This document shows positions 1-5,693 of a stretch of DNA of 6,340 nucleotides, one piece after another. The stretch is from NCBI GenBank assembly GCA_030642585.1, contig DAOWNN010000134.1:1-6340 (forward strand), in the 5' to 3' direction. The DNA comes from Bacteroidota bacterium. GTDB lineage: Bacteria; Bacteroidota; Bacteroidia; Bacteroidales; VadinHA17. Both the position numbers and the translations under genes were made by a program. The notes beneath the pieces are model-generated. The model saw only the letters and a list, made by a program, of their open reading frames with translations, did no database searches and was not told the DNA's origin. How positions within the stretch are numbered: the stretch's first letter is position 1; each line of letters begins with the position of its first letter.

Positions 1-215
1 CACTCTTTAACAGGGGCCATTGTGAAAGCTCTCTCCTGGGTAGTTCGGCCCTTTACGCTGATCAATGCTTTGAGGATGGTGATATTAAACTTAAGCTCCG
101 CACCATTTTTACCCTGTATGCTCCATGTACCAATTTCACTCTTTAAAGGACTGGAAAACCTGAACCACTCTGTGTCGTCTACACTAAGGTAACACCATTT
201 TTTTGCAAGATACAT
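1..215 (-). CDS. Hypothetical protein, N-terminal part (cut by the window edge)
   Basis: An open frame reads leftward from an ATG at 215 to the window edge, giving about 71 residues without a stop. An in-frame TGA lies two codons upstream of that ATG, so this is the only ATG start available for this frame. The product starts MYLAKKWCYLSVDD and has alternating polar and hydrophobic stretches that suggest beta-sheet, with no signal peptide or membrane segment. I recognise no family. The opposite strand is also open in one frame from 1 to 192, but that reading has no start near its beginning and looks less protein-like. The gene is divergent from the one at 312. No Shine-Dalgarno sequence is seen, which is common in Bacteroidota. 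A real partial gene is somewhat more likely than not. Confidence 0.4.
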   Translation of the reverse strand, partial: MYLAKKWCYLSVDDTEWFRFSSPLKSEIGTWSIQGKNGAELKFNITILKALISVKGRTTQERAFTMAPVKE

Positions 216-311
216 TTTATGTCACATATGCGAATTTCTCTAACCGGAGTCTCCACACGCAACCTTTTACCTGTAAAATACCTCTTGGGTTTATAAGCCA
301 AAGGAATTCAA

Positions 312-773
312 ATGAAAAGTATCTTAAAAATATTGGTTGTTGCCTTTTTTCTTCTCTGTTTATTCTTGTTTAAACCGAGACAGGATATCGTATTTGCAGC
401 CATTGATAAGTCACAATATATATGGCTATTTGAAGAAGACAGAGACTTTGAGCTTTGTGTTGAAGAAAACAAAACATTCACAGGTACCTATACAATATCG
501 AAGGATACGGTTTTTCTTTTGTACCGGGAACATTTGGAGTACTCAACAAATAACCGGAATTCCAGGCGACCGGAATCCAGTAAGATCCTTCCCCAAAAGC
601 TATATATAAATGAAAGTGCCTCAAATATCAGATCAACTGATGGCAAATCGTTTTCTGCTGAGATCTATAAAGATATGCGACATAAGTTATACAACAGTAC
701 ACCATACAGCATAAGCGAATTGAGTTGTCAGAAAGCACAATTTTTAGCCGTAGGGCCACTTAGAGAAGATTGA
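312..773 (+). CDS. Small exported or membrane-anchored protein of unknown function
   Basis: The 153-residue product has a strongly hydrophobic N-terminal segment at about residues 4-20, after the basic start MKSILK. It is either an uncleaved signal anchor or a signal peptide; no lipobox cysteine is present. The rest is polar and strand-rich (for example TGTYTISKDTVFLLYR around residues 57-72), as in small periplasmic or outer-surface beta proteins of Bacteroidota. I do not recognise the family and assign no function. The ATG at 312 is chosen because it places the hydrophobic segment exactly at the N-terminus and an AAGGAA sequence lies about 6 bases upstream. The gene is divergent from the partial gene at 1-215 and convergent with the one ending at 823. 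A second open frame at 337-609 is an out-of-frame shadow. Confidence 0.65.
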   Translation: MKSILKILVVAFFLLCLFLFKPRQDIVFAAIDKSQYIWLFEEDRDFELCVEENKTFTGTYTISKDTVFLLYREHLEYSTNNRNSRRPESSKILPQKLYINESASNIRSTDGKSFSAEIYKDMRHKLYNSTPYSISELSCQKAQFLAVGPLRED

Positions 774-822
774 TGTTAAACAGTTTGAATTTCATTTTGT
801 TATATGCTTAACAATTATCAGA

Positions 823-1206
823 TTACTTGCTTTTACACCATTTTAGAGCATCTTTCATATCTTCAAAAAGCTTGCATTGCCAGGAAGTTTCAGCCATAAA
901 GTTACTATACTGAATAATCATTTTCTTGATATAAGGGTTTTTTGAAACAAGAGCAATTTTAATATTTCTATTCCAATACATTGAACTCATATCAAGTGTT
1001 GCAATAATTTTAATCTGGTCTTCTTCAATTTCTTCTACTCTCTTTATCTCTTTTGTATATCGAAAATCCCATAATTGATACTCCATTGAATCAAACCTTG
1101 GATCTCCGATTATTTTTTCATTGATCCGCATAACCTGTTTGACAGATGGTTTTTCTATAAAATTTATAATCACATTGTTATTGTTCCAGATAATATTATA
1201 ACTCAT
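823..1206 (-). CDS. SpoIIAA/STAS-like small cytoplasmic protein
   Basis: From the ATG at 1206 the product has 127 residues and begins MSYNIIWNNNNVIINF. The pattern is that of the SpoIIAA-like/STAS-type small proteins: an N-terminal strand pair, then a helix and GDPRFDSMEYQLWDF, then a central acidic helix ending in IATLDMSS, then NIKIALVSKNPYIKKMI, and a C-terminal helix after the strand WQCKLFEDMKDALKWC. In such proteins the fold is a beta-alpha sandwich; their exact role is generally unknown. The frame stays open upstream to 1395 (190 residues), but the extra 63 residues would overlap the start of the divergent gene at 1382 and do not match the compact domain, so I take 1206. No membrane segment is present. 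The family call comes from remembered patterns, not a search. Confidence 0.7.
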   Translation of the reverse strand: MSYNIIWNNNNVIINFIEKPSVKQVMRINEKIIGDPRFDSMEYQLWDFRYTKEIKRVEEIEEDQIKIIATLDMSSMYWNRNIKIALVSKNPYIKKMIIQYSNFMAETSWQCKLFEDMKDALKWCKSK

Positions 1207-1284
1207 GTTTTTAAAATATTCTATTAAACATTTATTGAGGAATTTTGAGCAAGTTATAAATAATAGATATTTTTCAATATGGAA

Positions 1285-1300
1285 GCCAATCCAAATTGGC
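1285..1300. promoter_or_regulatory. Candidate operator: GCCAAT-N4-ATTGGC dyad between divergent genes
   Basis: A perfect inverted repeat with 6-base arms (GCCAAT at 1285-1290, ATTGGC at 1295-1300) and a 4-base centre lies in the 175-base gap between the divergent starts at 1206 and 1382. A further GCCAATTT half site occurs at 1348-1355, closer to the rightward gene. The location suits a regulator-binding site that acts on both genes. That role is inferred only from symmetry and position, and short dyads also arise by chance in AT-rich DNA. Confidence 0.3.
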
Positions 1301-1381
1301 ACATTTGCGAACCCGATCCACAAACCAATACTACTTTTTGCAAAAGAGCCAATTTCCCTTTTCATTTTATAGTATTGCAAC

Positions 1382-2515
1382 ATGAATGAAAGCATACTGA
1401 AAGGGATATTAATTTTTGGTATTATTCAGGCTTTTTTCTTTTCGTTACAGTATTCAACGAAGAATAACAAAACAGTGTCAGATAGAATTATTGGTTTATG
1501 GTTGCTTATTCTGGCAACCCAAATCCTTTTTATAGTTCTGAACCTAAACAATCAAAACAAAACCGGTTTTTTGTTTATTACCAATTTTCAGCTTTTGTTC
1601 ACTTTATTGCATGGTCCATTCCTATTTCTATATGTGAAAAAGTTGGTCTTTGGAGAACGCTCTTTTACAAAGAAAGACACTTATCATTTTATACCTTTTA
1701 TTATTGTTGCAGGTTTAAGCCTGATCTTTTATTTTATAAATATTGATAATGAAATGTTTATAAAAGGAATTGCTATTACCGGAGTAATTTCAGGTTTATT
1801 ATATTGTTTTATTACACTTACTTTATTACAAAAACACAAAGGAAGAATTAAAAAGAATTTTTCATACACAGAAAGAATAAACCTGAACTGGCTGTTGAAT
1901 TTAACTATTGGGCTATTAACCATTTGGGTCGGGGCATCTGTTCTTGTTATTCTCAGTCGTTTTTGCAGTATTAATTTACCGCTAACATGGTTTTTTATAA
2001 TTGTTCCTGTGTTCATTTTTTACATTGGTTTCTTTGCAATAAGGCAACAAATTATTTACACAGCACCTGTAACAATAACACAAAACAAGGTTTCTGTTTC
2101 AACAACCAAAATGCTGGCGAAAGCATCTAATAGTTATTATAAATCTTGGCATCCTATAGACCATATCGAATTCAAATGGACAAAAGGAAAACCAATGGAA
2201 TCGGGTTCCAGCTGGTATGGTAAAGAAATTGTTAGGGGGATAGTATTTGAATTAAAGGGTACTGTCGGAGAAGTTATTCCAAACAGAAAAATTGTTCTCA
2301 AATATTCATTTCCTGTATCATTCGTTGCTCCTTGGTTTGAATGGTCGATAGAACCTAAAGGCTCAATATCTGTTTTTACAGCCAGAAGCTATTTAAGAGC
2401 CGGTGTATTTTATCTAAAATATTTTAAAAAAGAAATGGAGCCTAAACTTGAAATGCATTACCACCATGTAAAGGAAGAAGGAGAAAATCTAAAAAAAATA
2501 TTAGAAAGCTTGTAG
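1382..2515 (+). CDS. Chimera: AraC-type seven-helix membrane sensor fused to an SRPBCC domain
   Basis: The 377-residue product has two parts that are not normally joined. Residues 1 to about 221 form seven hydrophobic helices (about 5-24, 33-53, 62-86, 101-121, 126-149, 168-191, 199-220). They include the segment YTERINLNWLLNL at 162-174, which is characteristic of the membrane sensor of Bacteroidota AraC-family regulators. There, an AraC helix-turn-helix domain would follow a short linker. Instead, residues from about 245 on (SNSYYKSWHP, DHIEFKWTKGKPM, SSWYGKE, GTVGEVIPNRKIVLKYSFP, then a C-terminal helix ending KEEGENLKKILESL) read as an SRPBCC/START-like ligand-binding fold. The switch falls between residues 222 and 250, in a Thr/Ser/Asn-rich linker. 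An internal ATG at 2111 (Met244) could start the SRPBCC part alone. No DNA-binding domain remains, so a regulatory role through DNA is unlikely. The protein is probably in the inner membrane with the SRPBCC domain in the cytoplasm. Recombination, a true fusion or an assembly artefact are all possible. Confidence 0.7.
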   Translation: MNESILKGILIFGIIQAFFFSLQYSTKNNKTVSDRIIGLWLLILATQILFIVLNLNNQNKTGFLFITNFQLLFTLLHGPFLFLYVKKLVFGERSFTKKDTYHFIPFIIVAGLSLIFYFINIDNEMFIKGIAITGVISGLLYCFITLTLLQKHKGRIKKNFSYTERINLNWLLNLTIGLLTIWVGASVLVILSRFCSINLPLTWFFIIVPVFIFYIGFFAIRQQIIYTAPVTITQNKVSVSTTKMLAKASNSYYKSWHPIDHIEFKWTKGKPMESGSSWYGKEIVRGIVFELKGTVGEVIPNRKIVLKYSFPVSFVAPWFEWSIEPKGSISVFTARSYLRAGVFYLKYFKKEMEPKLEMHYHHVKEEGENLKKILESL

Positions 2516-2580
2516 TATTTGAAACAGATAAAACTTGTATTCAGCTCATCTATTTGTAATATTTGAGCCGAAGAGATGTC

Positions 2581-2621
2581 ACAGCCTTTATCCGAAGAAA
2601 TCGAGGCCTGTATACTTTTTT
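2581..2621 (+). terminator. Candidate intrinsic terminator after the sensor-SRPBCC gene
   Basis: ACAGCCT (2581-2587) pairs with AGGcCTGT (2604-2611), giving a 7-base-pair stem with one bulged C and a 16-base loop. Four bases later comes a run of six T (2616-2621). It lies 66 bases after the stop of the + gene at 2515, and the T run overlaps the last codons of the convergent gene ending at 2620. A weaker dyad (GCTCA 2544-2548 and TGAGC 2564-2568) lies just upstream. The stem is short and imperfect, so this is tentative. Confidence 0.35.
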
Positions 2622-3330
2622 AATTTAAGTTGAAATTCAATCCAATCATTACATAAGGCATAAACCTGGGTTGGCCTATTGCCTTATCAGCATCCTTGTA
2701 TGTAAAAGGAGTATCATCGTTTGCGTTGTCATTTCTTGGATTCACGTTATCATTATCGGGACTGTATGAGGTGTCATGCCCATGTAAAGTACTTGGAAAA
2801 TAGTAATCGAGTCCAAGAACTATAACAAGATTAAGATTTTGAGCCATTTTAAAATGACTTTCAATACCTCCTCCAGCTCCCCATTGCTGCGATGTTACAT
2901 CAAAATCTTCATTCCCACCAATATATTTGAAATTCCCCTTAAAAGAGGATCCCCTGGGACCAAGAATGATGTAAGAATGATTTAGCCCGAAAATTGATTT
3001 GGGAAACAAAAAATCAAGTCTGTAATCTATTGATCTTCCTGTTTTTTCAGGTGCTCCATTTGTGGCATTATTAATGAATATACGACGGGCATCCGCTGCA
3101 TTACCCGGGTTGATAATGCTGTAACCAACCCCAAAACGAAGTTCAAACGGGAGCTCATTCGTAAAATTATGAAGTGTTGCATTTGCTTGAATACCATATC
3201 CCCTATTATATCCAGCTAGAAATCCAGCAGAGAATTTTGAGGGACCCTTGACTTCTTCCTGTCCATAAGATGTGGAACCAATACCAATAACAAGTATGTA
3301 TAGTAATACTAATATCTGTTTTGTTTTCAT
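2620..3330 (-). CDS. Outer-membrane beta-barrel protein
   Basis: The 236-residue product starts with a clear Sec signal peptide: a basic MKTK, a hydrophobic core at about residues 6-18, and a likely cleavage after SYG at 21-23, leaving QEEVKG as the mature N-terminus. The mature part has many short amphipathic strands with glycine and aromatic residues (for example FSAGFLAGYNRGYGIQANA and FELRFGVGYSIINPG). It ends in FMPYVMIGLNFNLN, a last strand of the kind recognised by the BAM assembly machinery. The Asp/Asn-rich segment at about 187-207 (SYSPDNDNVNPRNDNANDD) looks like an exposed loop. This fits a small outer-membrane barrel, a class very common in Bacteroidota; substrate and role cannot be told. 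It lies downstream of the protease-inhibitor operon on the same strand, 119 bases away, so it is probably a separate transcript. Confidence 0.75.
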   Translation of the reverse strand: MKTKQILVLLYILVIGIGSTSYGQEEVKGPSKFSAGFLAGYNRGYGIQANATLHNFTNELPFELRFGVGYSIINPGNAADARRIFINNATNGAPEKTGRSIDYRLDFLFPKSIFGLNHSYIILGPRGSSFKGNFKYIGGNEDFDVTSQQWGAGGGIESHFKMAQNLNLVIVLGLDYYFPSTLHGHDTSYSPDNDNVNPRNDNANDDTPFTYKDADKAIGQPRFMPYVMIGLNFNLN

Positions 3331-3347
3331 TCCATAGAATTATAGTG

Positions 3348-3357
3348 ACTGATCAGT
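3348..3357. repeat. Perfect 10-base palindrome ACTGATCAGT upstream of the barrel gene
   Basis: ACTGATCAGT is fully self-complementary and lies 18-27 bases before the start codon at 3330 of the leftward barrel gene, inside its presumed 5' leader or promoter. It could be a protein-binding site or a chance palindrome. No matching second copy was noticed in the window. Confidence 0.2.
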
Positions 3358-3449
3358 AATTACATGGCCAATCTATAACGCTAAATTCTAAAATATGTTT
3401 TATGACTATGATACTTTTCTGGTAGTATAGATGTGGACTTACCCCATTC

Positions 3450-3776
3450 TTAATGCTTCTTCTTACTTGCACGGGCTGCACGTACCAGGTAATTGATTAG
3501 TGGGCGGAAAAGATCAGGAACGCTTCCATCATTCAATTCAAGAGTCCTCTTCTTTCCCATATGTTCGATTGTGATGTTATAATAGAACTGATCGGGCATA
3601 TGAACGAATCTGTTATCAAATGTGATAGCCTCGAAAAACCCTGAATGAACAATCAATCGTTTTAATTCCTCTGCTTCCCCGGGGGCTAATTCTCTGCTGT
3701 CCATTTCAATACTGGTCGAAATACCGGTAAATCCACCAGATCGCTCAAAGTATATATGGAATTGTTCCTGATCCAT
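3450..3776 (-). CDS. Emfourin-like protein inhibitor of the M4 protease
   Basis: The 108-residue product starts MDQEQFHIYFERSGGFTG. The RSGGFTG motif near the N-terminus, the central LKRLIVHSGFFEA, the MPDQFYYNITIE strand and the C-terminal PDLFRPLINYLVRAA helix match the layout of emfourin, the small inhibitor encoded next to protealysin in Serratia. Emfourins bind the partner M4 metalloprotease and hold it inactive. The start at 3776 is chosen because it leaves the RSGGFTG domain near the N-terminus and has an AAGGA ribosome-binding site 4 bases upstream. The longer reading from 3848 would add 24 hydrophobic residues encoded inside the protease gene and is unlikely. It follows the protease with a 7-base gap, so the two are almost certainly co-transcribed and perhaps translationally coupled. 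There is no signal peptide, as expected for a cytoplasmic partner. The C-terminal KKKH is basic. Confidence 0.85.
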   Translation of the reverse strand: MDQEQFHIYFERSGGFTGISTSIEMDSRELAPGEAEELKRLIVHSGFFEAITFDNRFVHMPDQFYYNITIEHMGKKRTLELNDGSVPDLFRPLINYLVRAARASKKKH

Positions 3777-3780
3777 TTGT

Positions 3781-3786
3781 TCCTTA
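3781..3786 (-). promoter_or_regulatory. Shine-Dalgarno site overlapping the protease stop codon
   Basis: Read leftward, TAAGGA contains both the TAA stop of the protease (3786-3784) and the AAGGA ribosome-binding sequence, 4 bases before the inhibitor ATG at 3776. The overlap decides the inhibitor start and suggests that ribosomes ending the protease can re-initiate on the inhibitor. Strong Shine-Dalgarno sequences are uncommon in Bacteroidota, which makes this one notable. Confidence 0.6.
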
Positions 3787-4920
3787 AGAATTGCTGCCAT
3801 CGAACAGACTATGCAATATACGACGAATAGAGCCACGGCATCCACCATGATTATCCGATCCCGGGATAATGCCTACAGTTTTCCATCCATTGTACACAGC
3901 TCTCTGTTCAGTGCTGTTGTTGCCATACAAATCACCGGCAACTTTATGGGTTGAATTGGCTGCTGCCTGGAAATCTGACGACCCATCCAGCTCATCGCAT
4001 AACGTCTTGTACCAGATACGACCAGCTTTTTCCCATGCATATCCCCCCAGTTCTACAGCTACATTATAAAACGCCTTGTTTGGAATTCCGGAGTTGATAT
4101 GCACACCTCCATTATCTGAGGTCGTATCATTATAATCGTTCATATGACCCGGCTGGGGATCACGGCCCAGGAGCGGATCATCATATGCAGTGCCGGGTGC
4201 TTTCATGGACCGGATGCCATCGGCATTCACATTACTGGTAAATATTCCTTCACCAATGAGCCAGTCAGCCTGATCGGCCGTGTGATTTTTCACACGCTGT
4301 TTCACAAGAGAACCAAATACATCCGAGAATGATTCATTCAAAGCACCGGGCTGATTCCGGTACACCAGGTTTGCTTCATGCTGGGTAACCCCATGGGTAA
4401 GTTCATGACCAATAATATCAATGGCCTTAGTAAACCGGTTGTATATCCTTTCTTGTTCGGGCATATCTTCATCCCCGTCACCATACACCATTTGTTCTCC
4501 ATTCCAAAAGGCGTTATCATAACCTTCCATGAAATGCACGGTCGATAGAAGGTCCATTCCCTTATTGTCTATCGAGTTCCGGCTGAAAATCTCAGAATAG
4601 AGATCATAGGTGGCTCCGGATCCATCATACGCTTCGTCAACAGCGGCATCACCTGTGGGAGCATCACCTTCACTGCGGACCAGGTTGCCGGGAAGGGACG
4701 ATCCGTTCCGGGCATCATATACCTTCCGGTTCCTCTCCCCCTCTGCTGCCCGGACTTTTCGTGTAAGCTCGGCAAGCATCTGGCGCTGACCGCGTATCTG
4801 TCCGGCAATTCGAATATATTCTTCGGCTTTTTTCTTCTGCACAGGAGAACCTTTTTCCAGGATTCTTTCCGCCATATGAGGCGGAATAATGCAATTTATC
4901 GGGTGGACACAATTTTTCAT
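3784..4920 (-). CDS. Protealysin-like M4 family zinc metalloprotease precursor
   Basis: The 378-residue protein is a thermolysin-family (M4) endopeptidase. The zinc-binding motif HELTH is at 172-176 (ligands His172 and His176, catalytic Glu173). The third ligand is Glu196 in NESFSD (195-200), with Asp200 matching the conserved Asp. The transition-state His274 lies in DNGGVHINSG (269-278). The N-terminus MKNCVHPINCIIPPHMAERI is the short protealysin-type propeptide, with a PPHM variant of the usual PPYLL-like motif. The catalytic domain begins around 65 (RKVYDARNG...LPGNLVRSEG). No Sec signal peptide is present, as is usual for protealysins, which may act inside the cell or leave by an unusual route. 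After WKTVGI at 346-351, where family members usually end, there is a tail of about 27 residues with a basic stretch (CRGSIRRILH). The emfourin-like inhibitor gene follows at once, so the pair forms an enzyme-inhibitor operon. The ATG at 4920 puts the propeptide motif in its usual place. All key catalytic residues are intact. Confidence 0.93.
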   Translation of the reverse strand: MKNCVHPINCIIPPHMAERILEKGSPVQKKKAEEYIRIAGQIRGQRQMLAELTRKVRAAEGERNRKVYDARNGSSLPGNLVRSEGDAPTGDAAVDEAYDGSGATYDLYSEIFSRNSIDNKGMDLLSTVHFMEGYDNAFWNGEQMVYGDGDEDMPEQERIYNRFTKAIDIIGHELTHGVTQHEANLVYRNQPGALNESFSDVFGSLVKQRVKNHTADQADWLIGEGIFTSNVNADGIRSMKAPGTAYDDPLLGRDPQPGHMNDYNDTTSDNGGVHINSGIPNKAFYNVAVELGGYAWEKAGRIWYKTLCDELDGSSDFQAAANSTHKVAGDLYGNNSTEQRAVYNGWKTVGIIPGSDNHGGCRGSIRRILHSLFDGSNS

Positions 4921-5004
4921 TTGATCATCTTAAAATGGTTACGCAATGGTGAGTCAAAAAAATAGTTTTGAAAAGAGAGGGTGTAATTCTGGCTTAGGAT
5001 AATA

Positions 5005-5033
5005 AATTTACGAATCGTCCCAATTCAAGTCAA
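5005..5033 (-). promoter_or_regulatory. Candidate promoter for the protease-inhibitor operon
   Basis: Read leftward, TTGACT (5033-5028) and TAAATT (5010-5005) are separated by exactly 17 bases, about 85 bases before the protease start at 4920. This is the general sigma70-type layout and not the Bacteroidota TTTG/TAnnTTTG form, so it may be chance in AT-rich DNA. No better candidate was seen in the 240-base gap between the divergent starts at 4920 and 5161. Confidence 0.3.
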
Positions 5034-5090
5034 GTTTTTAAACAACATTCAGGATATTGCTGACCACAAACAGACTACCGGGCATTCATC

Positions 5091-5119
5091 ATTTGCAATG
5101 CATTTGTTTTTATGCAAAT
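5091..5119. repeat. Inverted repeat ATTTGCA-N15-TGCAAAT spanning the lipoprotein promoter
   Basis: Seven-base arms at 5091-5097 and 5113-5119 are exactly complementary and flank the TTTG -33 element at 5103-5106. The left arm lies just before this element and the right arm within the promoter spacer. Such placement would let a bound dimer block the sigma factor, so an operator role is possible, but the arms are AT-rich and no regulator gene is adjacent. Confidence 0.3.
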
Positions 5120-5133
5120 ACGCGCTAACTTTA
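5103..5133 (+). promoter_or_regulatory. Bacteroidota-type promoter for the lipoprotein gene
   Basis: TTTG at 5103-5106 and TAACTTTA at 5126-5133 are 19 bases apart. This fits the Bacteroidota primary-sigma consensus TTTG-N19-21-TAnnTTTG with a single mismatch in the last base. Transcription would begin about 20 bases before the ATG at 5161. This also argues against the upstream in-frame ATG at 5098, which would lie in front of the promoter. Confidence 0.6.
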
Positions 5134-5160
5134 AGAGATAATTCATTAAATCTATTTGAA

Positions 5161-5667
5161 ATGAAAAGGTATTTCTGGCCGGTATTAACCCTATTCGTTC
5201 TCTTTGCCACTTCATGTCAGCAAGAGGCTGGGCTTGAGAAGGAAAAGGAAGCCATCCTGGCTGTACTCCAAGAAGAAGCCGCCGCACTGGCTGCATCAGA
5301 TTTTGACAGGTTCAGGGCCACCCATATCCAGGATAGTCAGGAAACCAGGGTGGAACTGGGAATCTATGGCTATCATATTTACCAGGGATGGGAGGAGGTT
5401 GGAACCCTTATGAAGGATTATTTAGAGGGACATCAGATGAATGATCCCATCAACAGAAAAGAGAATGTCCTCATCAAGGTTACCGGCAACAGTGCCTGGC
5501 TCACCTGTGATAATATTTGGAAAGCAAGTTCCGGAGAATCACAAACGGAAAATAACAATTTGCAAATCGTATTCTTTGAAAAGATAGAGGGTGAATGGAA
5601 AATCTCATTTGCTACCTATTACTCAAAACCAGAACCTGTGGAAGGCATTCATGAGTCTTTTTATTAA
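5161..5667 (+). CDS. Lipoprotein with an NTF2/SnoaL-like (DUF4440-type) domain
   Basis: From the ATG at 5161 the product has 168 residues. MKRYFWPVLTLFVLFATSC is a lipoprotein signal peptide with the acylated cysteine at position 19, so the mature protein is lipid-anchored in the outer or inner membrane. The next part, with a long helix (EKEKEAILAVLQEEAAALAA, about 26-45, then DFDRFRATHIQDS), the segment GWEEVGTLMKDYL, and strands VLIKVTGNSAWLTCDNIW and LQIVFFEKIEGEWKISFATYYS, matches the small cone-shaped NTF2/SnoaL-like fold. In this superfamily the pocket may bind a small ligand or catalyse a reaction, but the specific role here is unknown. The frame is open back to an ATG at 5098, but the lipoprotein signal and the promoter at 5103-5133 support 5161. 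It is divergent from the protease operon and convergent with the gene ending at 5694, only 26 bases away. Confidence 0.8.
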   Translation: MKRYFWPVLTLFVLFATSCQQEAGLEKEKEAILAVLQEEAAALAASDFDRFRATHIQDSQETRVELGIYGYHIYQGWEEVGTLMKDYLEGHQMNDPINRKENVLIKVTGNSAWLTCDNIWKASSGESQTENNNLQIVFFEKIEGEWKISFATYYSKPEPVEGIHESFY

Positions 5668-5693
5668 TCGCCGGTATTTCCAGTATCCTGTGT

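Noticed and set aside
1..192. Rightward open frame across the left edge
   Set aside because: It has no start near its beginning, and its product looks less protein-like than the leftward frame over the same bases.
774..822. Terminator between the convergent genes ending at 773 and 823
   Set aside because: The only dyad, TGTTAA (774-779) with TTAACA (808-813), has a 28-base loop, is AT-rich and has no following T run.
1207..1395. N-terminal extension of the SpoIIAA-like protein to an ATG at 1395
   Set aside because: It would overlap the start of the divergent gene at 1382, and the added 63 residues fall outside the compact domain that begins MSYNIIW.
3777..3848. Longer inhibitor start at 3848
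   Set aside because: The extra 24 residues are encoded inside the protease gene; the AAGGA site and the family-like N-terminus fit the ATG at 3776.
3869..4912. Open frames on both strands overlapping the protease (3869-4069, 4144-4332, 4338-4520, 4569-4808, 4715-4912)
   Set aside because: All lie within the protease coding sequence in other frames, lack recognisable motifs and have no independent signals.
5098..5160. Longer lipoprotein start at 5098
   Set aside because: It would begin in front of the promoter at 5103-5133 and bury the lipoprotein signal peptide 21 residues inside the protein.
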